From: Pseudomonas sp. TH15
GTDB lineage: Bacteria; Pseudomonadota; Gammaproteobacteria; Pseudomonadales; Pseudomonadaceae
Direction of reading: 5' to 3'
Assembly: GCF_016651105.1 (NCBI RefSeq)
Contig: NZ_JAEKEL010000001.1
Span: 248,001 to 312,000 of the forward strand
Length of the DNA stretch: 64,000 bases
The translations under genes were made by a program, and so were the position numbers. Within the stretch, counting starts at the first letter, position 1; each line of letters opens with the position of its first letter. The notes beneath the pieces were generated by a model. It did not search any database. It was given only the letters and a program-made list of their open reading frames with translations, and was not told the DNA's origin. Shown piece by piece: positions 18,264 through 25,255 of this stretch.

Positions 18264-18610
18264 GCTGGCTCGCGCCAGCTATAGAGCGGCGTATCCCCGC
18301 CGCTCACTACTTTCACATCCGCACAATGACGCAAGCGCACCAGCAAGCGTTTGCCCGAGGCCGCGCTGCCGGTCAGTCCTTCCAGTTGTTCCAGCAAATC
18401 CGGCCCGCTCAATTGCCCGGCCTTGCGCAGCAGGTCCTTGGCAATTTGCCACAGCGCCTCATCCTGGTTCACTGGTTTGGCTGCAGGGGCGCTGGCCTCT
18501 TCGGTTTTGCTCACCTGCAACTGCGCGCCGAGCCGTGCCCAGTCGCTATCGTCCAGCTCCAGGGTCAAATCCACCGGCCAGTCGCCGATGCTTCCGCGTA
18601 TTCGCAACAT
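18260..18610 (-). CDS. Small conserved-looking protein of unknown function
   Basis: 116 residues from an ATG at 18610 that has AGGAG seven bases upstream. It begins MLRIRGSIGDWPVDLTLELDDSDW, a compact beta-rich start, has an Ala/Lys-rich linker near 45-60, and ends in a helical section DEALWQIAKDLLRKAGQLSGPDLLEQLEGL followed by basic residues. No signal peptide or membrane segment, so cytoplasmic. I do not recognise the family. Divergent from the zinc module, with its start about 100 bases from the operator-like palindrome. Confidence 0.65.
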   Translation of the reverse strand: MLRIRGSIGDWPVDLTLELDDSDWARLGAQLQVSKTEEASAPAAKPVNQDEALWQIAKDLLRKAGQLSGPDLLEQLEGLTGSAASGKRLLVRLRHCADVKVVSGGDTPLYSWREPA

Positions 18611-18695
18611 AGGTCTGCTCCTGCACATTTCTGACATGCATGCTCCCATGGGTCTTGTGCAACGCCAAGCGGACGGTCAAACTCTCCGCACTTTC

Positions 18696-18713
18696 GTTAT
18701 AAGATTACATAAC
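18696..18713. promoter_or_regulatory. Possible degenerate Zur site before the zinc module
   Basis: The inverted arms GTTAT (18696-18700) and ATAAC (18709-18713) flank 8 bases. They match the arms of the Zur consensus (GTTATAnTATAAC), but the spacing is wider than the usual three bases. The position, 33 bases before the start of the DUF2796 gene, suits repression. Known biology of the cluster makes Zur likely; the sequence match alone is weak. Confidence 0.35.
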
Positions 18714-18745
18714 AAACTCTTCACTTTACTTTCCGGAGACCCGCC

Positions 18746-19336
18746 ATGCGTCGTCTGCTGCTCGCTCTGCCGTTTGCCCTGTTGCCGCTGGCCGTTGCTC
18801 ATGCTGCCAATGAACCTGAACACGGCAGCCTCGGCGCCCATGAACATGGCGTCGGTCGCCTGAACGCGGCGCTGGACGGCCAGACCCTGGAGCTGGAGCT
18901 GGAAAGCCCGGCGATGAACCTGGTGGGCTTCGAACACGCCGCCACCACTGACGCCGACAAAGCCAAAGTCGCCGCCGCCCGTGCACGCCTGGAAAACCCG
19001 CTGGTGCTGTTCAACCTGCCTGCAGCGGCCGGTTGCAAGGTCGCGACCCAGGAACTGGAAAGCCCGCTGTTCGGCGACAAGCCGGACGCCGACGATCATG
19101 ACGACGATGACCACGCCGAAGCGGACAAGGACGGTCACGAGCATCACCATGACCACAGCGAAATCCACGCCCACTACCAATTCAGCTGCTCGGCACCTGG
19201 CGCGCTGAAGACCCTGGACCTGGCGACGATCTTCAATACCTTCCCGGCGACCCAGAAAATTCAGGTACAACTGATCGGCCCGAGCGGCCAGCAAGGCGTT
19301 GAAGTGACGGCGAAGGCTGCATCGCTCAACTTCTGA
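18746..19336 (+). CDS. Zinc-related periplasmic protein, DUF2796 (ZrgA type)
   Basis: 196 residues with signal peptide MRRLLLALPFALLPLAVAHA. The mature protein opens with HGSLGAHEHGVGRLN and has a long Asp/His tract (about 113-147: DDHDDDDHAEADKDGHEHHHD), a plain metal-binding look. The family's ZrgA members take part in zinc uptake in Vibrio, and I recall the P. aeruginosa counterpart PA4063 as Zur-controlled. It heads a four-gene module with a MacB-like ABC transporter and a DUF3299 protein. The REPIN between it and the ATPase gene leaves a 156-base gap but no separate promoter is obvious. Confidence 0.88.
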   Translation: MRRLLLALPFALLPLAVAHAANEPEHGSLGAHEHGVGRLNAALDGQTLELELESPAMNLVGFEHAATTDADKAKVAAARARLENPLVLFNLPAAAGCKVATQELESPLFGDKPDADDHDDDDHAEADKDGHEHHHDHSEIHAHYQFSCSAPGALKTLDLATIFNTFPATQKIQVQLIGPSGQQGVEVTAKAASLNF

Positions 19337-19351
19337 TCAACCCCCGCCCCT

Positions 19352-19444
19352 TGTAGGAGCGAGGCTTGCCCGCGAAGAGGCCGTCACATTCAGCAGAGAT
19401 GTCGACTGTAAGATCGCTTTCGCGGGCAAGCCTCGCTCCTACAG
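19352..19444. repeat. REPIN (GTAGGAGCGAGGCTTGCCCGCGA family)
   Basis: Two inverted units between the DUF2796 gene and the ABC ATPase gene. In an operon this hairpin could lower expression of the downstream transporter relative to the first gene. Confidence 0.87.
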
Positions 19445-19492
19445 GGATCGGGGTTGTAGCTGTAATCAAGACAAACCCATGAAATCGGCGCT

Positions 19493-20203
19493 ATGACCCA
19501 AGCACTCATCGAACTGTCCGACCTGGGCTTCAGTTGGCCCGGTCACCCGCCGCTGCTGGATATCCCGGCCTTTCGCCTGGAAGCCGGGGAAACCCTGTTC
19601 CTCAAGGGCCCCAGCGGCAGTGGCAAGACCACCCTGCTCGGCCTGCTCGGCGGTGTGCAGAAGCCCGATCGTGGCAGCATCCGTTTGCTCGGCCAGGAAC
19701 TGACCGAGCTCGGTGCCGGCGCCCGTGACCGTTTCCGCGTCGATCACACCGGCTACATCTTCCAGCAGTTCAACTTGCTGCCGTTCCTCTCGGTGCGCGA
19801 GAACGTCGAGTTGCCCTGCCACTTCTCCAAGCTGCGCGCCGAACGGGCGAAACAGCGCCACGGCAGCGTCGATCAAGCGGCGGCCACCCTCCTCGCTCAT
19901 TTGGGCTTGAAGGATGAAAGCATCCTCAGCCGCCGCGCCGATTCGTTGTCCATCGGCCAGCAACAACGGGTCGCCGCCGCACGGGCGTTGATCGGTCAGC
20001 CGGAACTGGTGATCGCCGACGAACCGACCTCGGCCCTGGATTACGACGCTCGCGAGAACTTCATTCGCTTGTTGTTCGCCGAATGCCGCGAAGCCGGGTC
20101 GAGCCTGTTGTTCGTCAGCCACGACCAGAGCCTCGCGCCGCTGTTCGATCGCAACCTGTCGCTGGCCGAGCTTAATCGCGCCGCCACCCCGTTCGAGGTC
20201 TGA
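19493..20203 (+). CDS. ABC transporter ATP-binding protein, MacB/LolD type
   Basis: 236-residue ATPase with Walker A GPSGSGKTT (39-47), Q-loop region (YIFQQFNLLPFLSV), signature LSIGQQQRVAAARAL and Walker B ELVIADEPTSALD. The layout is that of LolD/MacB ATPases, which power mechanotransmission rather than normal import. It is one base from the permease gene. With the DUF2796 and DUF3299 genes it forms the set I know from P. aeruginosa PA4063-PA4066, induced by zinc shortage; the transported material is not established from sequence. Confidence 0.92.
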   Translation: MTQALIELSDLGFSWPGHPPLLDIPAFRLEAGETLFLKGPSGSGKTTLLGLLGGVQKPDRGSIRLLGQELTELGAGARDRFRVDHTGYIFQQFNLLPFLSVRENVELPCHFSKLRAERAKQRHGSVDQAAATLLAHLGLKDESILSRRADSLSIGQQQRVAAARALIGQPELVIADEPTSALDYDARENFIRLLFAECREAGSSLLFVSHDQSLAPLFDRNLSLAELNRAATPFEV

Positions 20204-20204
20204 G

Positions 20205-21470
20205 ATGTATTTGTTTCGTCTAGCCCTGGCCAGCCTGGCTAACCGCCGCTTCACCGCGATCCTCACCGCGTTCGCCATCGCCCTGTCGGTCTGCCTGCTT
20301 TTAGCCGTTGAACGTGTGCGCACTGAAGCCAAGGCCAGTTTCGCCAGCACCATCAGCGGCACCGACCTGATCGTCGGCGCCCGCTCCGGTTCGGTGAACC
20401 TGTTGCTGTACTCGGTGTTTCGCATCGGCAACGCCACCAACAACATCCGTTGGGACAGCTTCGAACACTTCGCCAACAACCCGAAAGTGAAGTGGGCGAT
20501 CCCGATGTCCCTCGGCGATTCCCATCGCGGTTATCGGGTAATGGGCACCACCGAGGCGTACTTCGAGCATTATCAGTACGGCCATCAGCAACACCTGGAA
20601 CTGGCCGATGGCCGGGCTTTCGCCACCGACCCGTTTGAAGTGGTGCTCGGCGCCGAAGTGGCGGATGCGTTGCACTACAAACTCGGCGACAAACTGGTGC
20701 TGGCCCACGGCGTGGCCGTGATCAGCCTGGTCAAGCACGACGACAAGCCATTCACCGTGGTCGGCATTCTCAAACGCACCGGCACCCCGGTGGACCGCAC
20801 GTTGCACATTAGCCTCGGCGGGATGGAAGCGATCCATATCGACTGGCACAACGGCGTGCCCGCGCAGGGCAAAGGCCGGATCAGTGCCGACCAGGCGCGC
20901 AACATGGACCTGACACCGCAAGCGATCACCGCGTTCATGCTCGGTCTCAACAGCAAGATTTCGACCTTCGCGGTCCAGCGTGAAATCAACGAATTCCTTG
21001 GCGAACCGATGCTGGCGATCCTGCCGGGCGTTGCATTGCAGGAGCTGTGGAGTTTGATGAGCACGGCGGAGAAAGCCCTGTTCGTGGTCTCGTTGTTTGT
21101 GGTGTTGACCGGGTTGATCGGCATGCTCACGGCGATTCTCACCAGCCTCAATGAACGGCGGCGCGAGATGGCGATTCTGCGTTCGGTGGGTGCACGGCCA
21201 TGGCACATCGCAACGCTGTTGGTACTGGAGGCGTTTGCCCTGGCGTTGTCCGGAGTGATTGCCGGCGTGGCGTTGTTGTATGTGTGCATCGCGGCGGCGC
21301 AAGGTTATGTGCAGGCCAATTACGGCTTGTACTTGCCACTGTCGTGGCCGAGCGAATATGAATGGACGTTGCTCGGTGGCATCCTGATCGCCGCGCTGCT
21401 GATGGGCAGCGTGCCGGCTTGGCGTGCGTATCGCCAATCGTTGGCCGATGGCCTGTCGATCCGTTTATGA
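20205..21470 (+). CDS. ABC transporter permease, MacB/FtsX type
   Basis: 421 residues: one N-terminal membrane helix (RFTAILTAFAIALSVCLLLAVE), a large periplasmic domain of about 230 residues, and three C-terminal helices (ALFVVSLFVVLTGLIGMLTAIL; LLVLEAFALALSGVIAGVALLYV; WTLLGGILIAALLMGSVPAW). ERRREMAILRSVGARPWHIA between them is the FtsX-domain coupling helix. Partner of the ATPase immediately upstream. Such transporters extract lipoproteins, peptides or small molecules from the outer leaflet or periplasm. Confidence 0.92.
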   Translation: MYLFRLALASLANRRFTAILTAFAIALSVCLLLAVERVRTEAKASFASTISGTDLIVGARSGSVNLLLYSVFRIGNATNNIRWDSFEHFANNPKVKWAIPMSLGDSHRGYRVMGTTEAYFEHYQYGHQQHLELADGRAFATDPFEVVLGAEVADALHYKLGDKLVLAHGVAVISLVKHDDKPFTVVGILKRTGTPVDRTLHISLGGMEAIHIDWHNGVPAQGKGRISADQARNMDLTPQAITAFMLGLNSKISTFAVQREINEFLGEPMLAILPGVALQELWSLMSTAEKALFVVSLFVVLTGLIGMLTAILTSLNERRREMAILRSVGARPWHIATLLVLEAFALALSGVIAGVALLYVCIAAAQGYVQANYGLYLPLSWPSEYEWTLLGGILIAALLMGSVPAWRAYRQSLADGLSIRL

Positions 21471-21481
21471 GGACGTTAAAG

Positions 21482-21994
21482 ATGCCCCGCGCTCTGCTCG
21501 CGCTGTTGATGCTGGTCGCCCTGCCGCTGTGGGCGGCCGAGCCGAAGGATTTGACCTGGCAGGAAATGATCCCGCCGGACGCCCCGGCCGAAGTGCCGAA
21601 CATGACGCCGCTGCATGATCTGTCACAGATGAGCAGCGCGCTTGAATCGGCCCCGGCCGCCAAGCAGGATTTGCCCAATGCGCCGGTGGTGAAAAGCCTC
21701 GATGGCAAGAAGATCCGACTGCCGGGTTATATCGTGCCGCTGGAAGTGAGCGAAGAAGGTCGCACCACGGAGTTCTTGCTGGTGCCGTATTTCGGCGCCT
21801 GCATCCACGTGCCGCCACCGCCGTCGAACCAGATCGTGCATGTGAAAAGCGAGGTCGGTGTGAAGCTCGATGAGCTGTATCAGCCGTACTGGATCGAAGG
21901 TTCTTTGCAGGTAAAGGCGTCCAGCAGCGAATTGGCGGATGCCGGGTATCAGATGAATGCCGACAAGATTTATGTGTATGAATTGCCGGAGTGA
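21482..21994 (+). CDS. DUF3299 periplasmic protein of the zinc module
   Basis: 170 residues with signal peptide MPRALLALLMLVALPLWAAE. The mature part carries IRLPGYIVPLEVSEEG and LLVPYFGACIHVPPPPSNQIVHV, the conserved core of DUF3299, with a single Cys beside a His that could bind metal. I chose the ATG at 21482, which has AGGA nine bases away; an ATG at 21467 that overlaps the permease stop lacks a binding site but would also give a signal peptide. Last gene of the four-gene zinc-limitation module. Confidence 0.87.
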   Translation: MPRALLALLMLVALPLWAAEPKDLTWQEMIPPDAPAEVPNMTPLHDLSQMSSALESAPAAKQDLPNAPVVKSLDGKKIRLPGYIVPLEVSEEGRTTEFLLVPYFGACIHVPPPPSNQIVHVKSEVGVKLDELYQPYWIEGSLQVKASSSELADAGYQMNADKIYVYELPE

Positions 21995-22027
21995 ATCCGG
22001 TAGTCATGTTGTGTTGGATAGATAGCC

Positions 22028-22103
22028 ATCGCGAGCAAGCTCGCTCCCACATTGGATCTGTGCATAGACACAAATCCCCTGTGGGAGCGAGCTTGCTCGC
22101 GAT
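22028..22103. repeat. REPIN (ATCGCGAGCAAGCTCGCTCCCAC family)
   Basis: Compact inverted pair, 76 bases, ending the zinc module and lying 45 bases before the ANR-type site of oprG. Confidence 0.87.
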
Positions 22104-22148
22104 GAGACCCTCAAAGGTTCCACGAAAACTGGACCCATCACTGTTTCA

Positions 22149-22162
22149 TTGAGCTGAATCAA
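22149..22162 (+). promoter_or_regulatory. ANR/FNR-type site in the oprG promoter
   Basis: TTGAGCTGAATCAA differs from the FNR/ANR consensus TTGATnnnnATCAA at one position. Its centre is 22155.5. A -10-like TACCAT is at 22185-22190, so a start near 22197 would put the site at about -41.5, the classical position for class II activation by oxygen-sensing FNR-family proteins. OmpW/OprG proteins are known to be oxygen-regulated, which agrees. Confidence 0.6.
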
Positions 22163-22227
22163 AAGACCGTATCAGATGGCTCTTTACCATTGGACATCGA
22201 ACATTTTCAACGTCCTTTGGAGCCCCC

Positions 22228-22926
22228 ATGAACAAGTCCTTGCTCAGCGCTTCGCTGTTTGCCCTCGCGCTCGCAGCCCCGCTCGCCCACGCCTTCGACG
22301 CTGGCGACATCATCGTTCGCGCCGGTGCAATCACCGTCAACCCGAAAGCCAGCAGCTCCAGCGTCAAGGTCGATCAAGGCCCATTGGCCGGTACCAACCT
22401 GGGTGGTAAGGCCACCATGGACAGCGACACACAGTTGGGCCTGAACTTCGCGTACATGGTCACCAACAATGTCGGTATCGAGCTGCTCGCCGCCTCGCCG
22501 TTCGAGCATGACGTGAACCTCAAAGGCACCGGCCTGGGCGCGGCCAACGGCAAGCTCGGCACCCTCAAACACCTGCCACCGACCCTGAGCGTTGTTTACT
22601 ACCCGCTCGACAACAAGTCGGCCTTCCAGCCGTATGTGGGCGCGGGTATCAACTACACTTGGATCTACGACGAAAAGCTCAGCAACGAAGCGCAAGCCAA
22701 CGGGTTCAGCAACTTCAAGGCTAAAAACTCCTGGGGCATGGCGTTCCAGGTCGGGGCTGACTACATGCTCACCGACAACATCATGCTCAACGCCCAGATG
22801 CGCTACATTGACATCAACACCCGTGCGACCGTGGAAAACGACGCCGTGGCGCCAGGCACTCGGGCCAAGGTCAATGTGGATGTGGACCCGTTCGTGTACA
22901 TGGTTGGCCTGGGCTACAAGTTCTAA
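22228..22926 (+). CDS. oprG: OmpW-family outer-membrane porin OprG
   Basis: 232 residues with a 22-residue signal peptide (ending PLAHA). The mature protein is an eight-stranded barrel: it opens AGDIIVRAGAITVNP, has GLNFAYMVTNNVGIELLAASPFEHDV and ends with an aromatic residue (MVGLGYKF), as barrel proteins do. OmpW/AlkL/OprG proteins let small hydrophobic molecules across the outer membrane by a lateral route. Position between the zinc module and two sugar-nucleotide genes is the same as PA4067 in P. aeruginosa, as I remember it. Regulated probably by ANR (site at 22149). Confidence 0.93.
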   Translation: MNKSLLSASLFALALAAPLAHAFDAGDIIVRAGAITVNPKASSSSVKVDQGPLAGTNLGGKATMDSDTQLGLNFAYMVTNNVGIELLAASPFEHDVNLKGTGLGAANGKLGTLKHLPPTLSVVYYPLDNKSAFQPYVGAGINYTWIYDEKLSNEAQANGFSNFKAKNSWGMAFQVGADYMLTDNIMLNAQMRYIDINTRATVENDAVAPGTRAKVNVDVDPFVYMVGLGYKF

Positions 22927-22993
22927 GCTGATTTTTACCGAACGTTCACGTGGTGGTGAATGAGGCTTGGTGGTGGGCAGACTTGAAACTGAG

Positions 22994-23038
22994 GCAACTG
23001 CTGAGCAGTTGATCGGGGATAAATCCCCTCGCTACAGG
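22994..23038. repeat. Solo REP unit (GGGGATAAATCCCC family)
   Basis: A small AACTGCT/AGCAGTT stem followed by GATCGGGGATAAATCCCCTCG; this is one arm of the family seen at 1570-1702, without its inverted partner. Confidence 0.65.
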
Positions 23039-23061
23039 GATCGCGATAAGTTCCGGCCGTG

Positions 23062-23091
23062 AAAAAGGCGCCTGTTGAAGGGCGCCTTTTT
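23062..23091. terminator. Bidirectional terminator between oprG and the epimerase gene
   Basis: AAAAAGGCGCC, an 8-base loop, then GGCGCCTTTTT: a stem with an A-run on one side and T-run on the other, fit to stop both oprG and the convergent epimerase transcript. Confidence 0.85.
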
Positions 23092-23120
23092 CATGCCTGC
23101 TCGAATGGTCAAGGGGCTTT

Positions 23121-24053
23121 TCAGTCCCGACCCAACAACCGTGCCAAGCCAACGCTCATCGGGGTCTGCGCTGGATAAGTAAACCGCTCCAACAAACGCC
23201 GGTTGTTCGCCCGCGAGTGACGGATGTCACCAGAACGCGCCGGACCATAACTTACCGGCGGCAACTCACCGACCACCTGGCCAAGCGCTTCCAGCATCTG
23301 CTTGAGCGTGGTGGCCTGATTCCAGCCGACGTTGACCGCTCCAACTTCGATCTGTGGTTTCTCGATCGCCTGCACCAGCAAATCGACCAGATCTTCAACG
23401 TAAACAAAATCCCGCGTCTGCTCACCATCACCGAACACGGTGATCGGCAGGCCTTTCTGCGCACGCTCGCTGAAAATGCTGATCACCCCGGAATACGGCG
23501 AGGACGGGTCCTGGCGTGGGCCGAAGATGTTGAAGAAGCGGAACACTACCGGCTCCAGGCCATGCTGGCGGCGGTAGAAATCGAAGTAGTACTCGCCAGC
23601 CAATTTGTCCGAGGCGTACGGCGTCAGCGGCGCCTTGGCGGTGTCTTCGTCAATCGACTCACCTTCGCCGTTGTTGCCGTAAACCGCCGCGCTGGAGGCA
23701 AACAACACCCGTTTTACGCCGGCCTGACGCATGGCCTCGCAGACATTCAGGGTGCCGATGAAATTGCTCTGGTGAGTCTTCACCGGATCGTCCACCGACG
23801 CCTGCACCGAGGCCACGGCGGCCAAGTGCGCGACAGCACTGCAACCGATCATCGAGCGGGCGACCAATGCCGCGTCGGCGACGTCGCCAACAATCAGTTC
23901 GACCTTGGGGTTGTCCAGCGGCAGGTTAGTGCGTTTGCCGGTGGACAGGTCATCGAGAATCCGCACCGAATGGCCTTGGGCAAGCAAGGCATCAGTGAGG
24001 TGCGAACCAATGAAACCGGCGCCGCCGGTGATTAAAACAGGGCCGTCAGCCAT
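23121..24053 (-). CDS. NAD-dependent epimerase/dehydratase (nucleotide-sugar type)
   Basis: 310-residue extended short-chain dehydrogenase. The NAD site is GGAGFIGSH (about 10-18); the catalytic YxxxK is in YASDKLAGEYY with the SSAAVYG serine before it. RFFNIFGPRQDPSSPYSGVIS and TRDFVYVEDL are typical of UDP-glucose/UDP-GlcNAc 4-epimerases (WbpP/GalE group). The substrate is not certain. It overlaps the next minus-strand gene by eight bases, so the two act together; I recall the pair as PA4068-PA4069. Confidence 0.88.
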   Translation of the reverse strand: MADGPVLITGGAGFIGSHLTDALLAQGHSVRILDDLSTGKRTNLPLDNPKVELIVGDVADAALVARSMIGCSAVAHLAAVASVQASVDDPVKTHQSNFIGTLNVCEAMRQAGVKRVLFASSAAVYGNNGEGESIDEDTAKAPLTPYASDKLAGEYYFDFYRRQHGLEPVVFRFFNIFGPRQDPSSPYSGVISIFSERAQKGLPITVFGDGEQTRDFVYVEDLVDLLVQAIEKPQIEVGAVNVGWNQATTLKQMLEALGQVVGELPPVSYGPARSGDIRHSRANNRRLLERFTYPAQTPMSVGLARLLGRD

Positions 24054-24930
24054 GGCGATAAAACCTATCCAGTAAGCCCGGGAGCGCCGCGCGCCAGGCG
24101 CGGGGCTTGATCCCGAAGGTGTGCAGAATTTTCTTGCAGGCCAGCACCGCGTGTTGCGGTTCTTCGGCAGCGTCGGGCCGCGCAGCGTGTGCCTGGGCGG
24201 TCGGCGCTTCGATGGCCAGTTCGTGCAGGTTGCGTGCTTCGGTGATGATCGCCTGCCCTAATGCCAGCGGCGTGGTCGCCTCATGTCCGGCGTAATGATA
24301 GGTGCCCCACAGCGGCGCTGCACAATCGAGTTGCTTGAGCACTGAAATGATCACCCGAGCCGCATCGTCCACCGGCGTCGGATTACCCCGGCGATCGTCG
24401 GCCATCAGCAGCTCTTCAGGCGTCTCGGCCCGGGCGAGGAAACGCCCGAGGGTGCCGTCGGGGCTGTCGTCGAGCAGCCAGCCGAAGCGCAACAACACGT
24501 GTTGCGGGCAAGTGGCACGCACGCTTTGCTCGATCCGCCACAAGGCCTGACCGCGCAGGCCCAGGGGCACCGGCTCGTCTTTTTCGCTGTAGGCCGTGGC
24601 CCGCGAGCCGTCAAACACTCGATAGCTCGAAGGCTGCAGCAGCACGATGTTGTGGTGCTGGCACAGTTCGGCCAGGCGCTCGACCGCGCGTTCTTGCCCG
24701 GCCAGACGCTGTTCACTGACCGTCTCCGCCTGGAACCAGTCGAAATAGTAGGCGAGATTGATCAGCGCGTCCGGGCGGGTGTCGTCGAGCAGTTGCGTCA
24801 GGCTCGCGGCATCCCAGCCGTCTTGTGGTGGGCGGGGGGCGAGGAAACCGATGTCTTCCTCCGCACCGAGGCGAATCAGCGCCTGCCCAAGGGCATTTCC
24901 GCCGCCCAGTAACATAAGGCGCATTCGCAT
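24046..24930 (-). CDS. RmlD-like sugar-nucleotide reductase/dehydrogenase
   Basis: 294 residues from an ATG at 24930 (a second ATG at 24924 is possible); upstream open frame runs through a REPIN. It opens MRMRLMLLGGGNALGQALIRLG, a Rossmann start with an unusual GGGNALG, and has DALINLAYYFDWFQAE, LLQPSSYRVFDG and LRFGWLLDDSPDGTLGRFLARA, like RmlD. The canonical YxxxK is not clear: the region reads YSEKDEPVPLGLRGQALWRIE, so the usual Lys may be missing. Catalysis is therefore uncertain. It may serve as a partner or regulator of the overlapping epimerase. Confidence 0.75.
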   Translation of the reverse strand: MRMRLMLLGGGNALGQALIRLGAEEDIGFLAPRPPQDGWDAASLTQLLDDTRPDALINLAYYFDWFQAETVSEQRLAGQERAVERLAELCQHHNIVLLQPSSYRVFDGSRATAYSEKDEPVPLGLRGQALWRIEQSVRATCPQHVLLRFGWLLDDSPDGTLGRFLARAETPEELLMADDRRGNPTPVDDAARVIISVLKQLDCAAPLWGTYHYAGHEATTPLALGQAIITEARNLHELAIEAPTAQAHAARPDAAEEPQHAVLACKKILHTFGIKPRAWRAALPGLLDRFYRHG

Positions 24931-25091
24931 AGAGTCAGCAGGCCCAGTCTGATTGGAACGATGGCTGTATCGACAGCGCCGGCAGGCGATGTCGTCGATA
25001 GTTGCCGGAATCGTTGCATTTTGCGGGTTTAGTGCGCAACCGTCATCCGTAAAGTGTAGATCGCCGGAATTTGTGTCATGGCCACTGGCCC

Positions 25092-25184
25092 CATCGCTGG
25101 CAAGCCAGCTCCCACAGGGTTCAGTGCTGACCACAAATTCTGTGAACCACCGCAATCCTTGTGGGAGCTGGCTTGCCAGCGATG
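25092..25184. repeat. REPIN (ATCGCTGGCAAGCCAGCTCCCAC family)
   Basis: Inverted pair with sequence CGCTGGCAAGCCAGCTCCCACAG, a distinct variant of the GTGGGAG family. It occupies the divergent gap between the RmlD-like gene and lhr. Confidence 0.87.
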
Positions 25185-25255
25185 AGGCCCTGGCAGACGC
25201 TGAAGATCCTGAGCGGTACTTGCATCTTCGCCCCTGCGACCGCATAACTTAAGCC

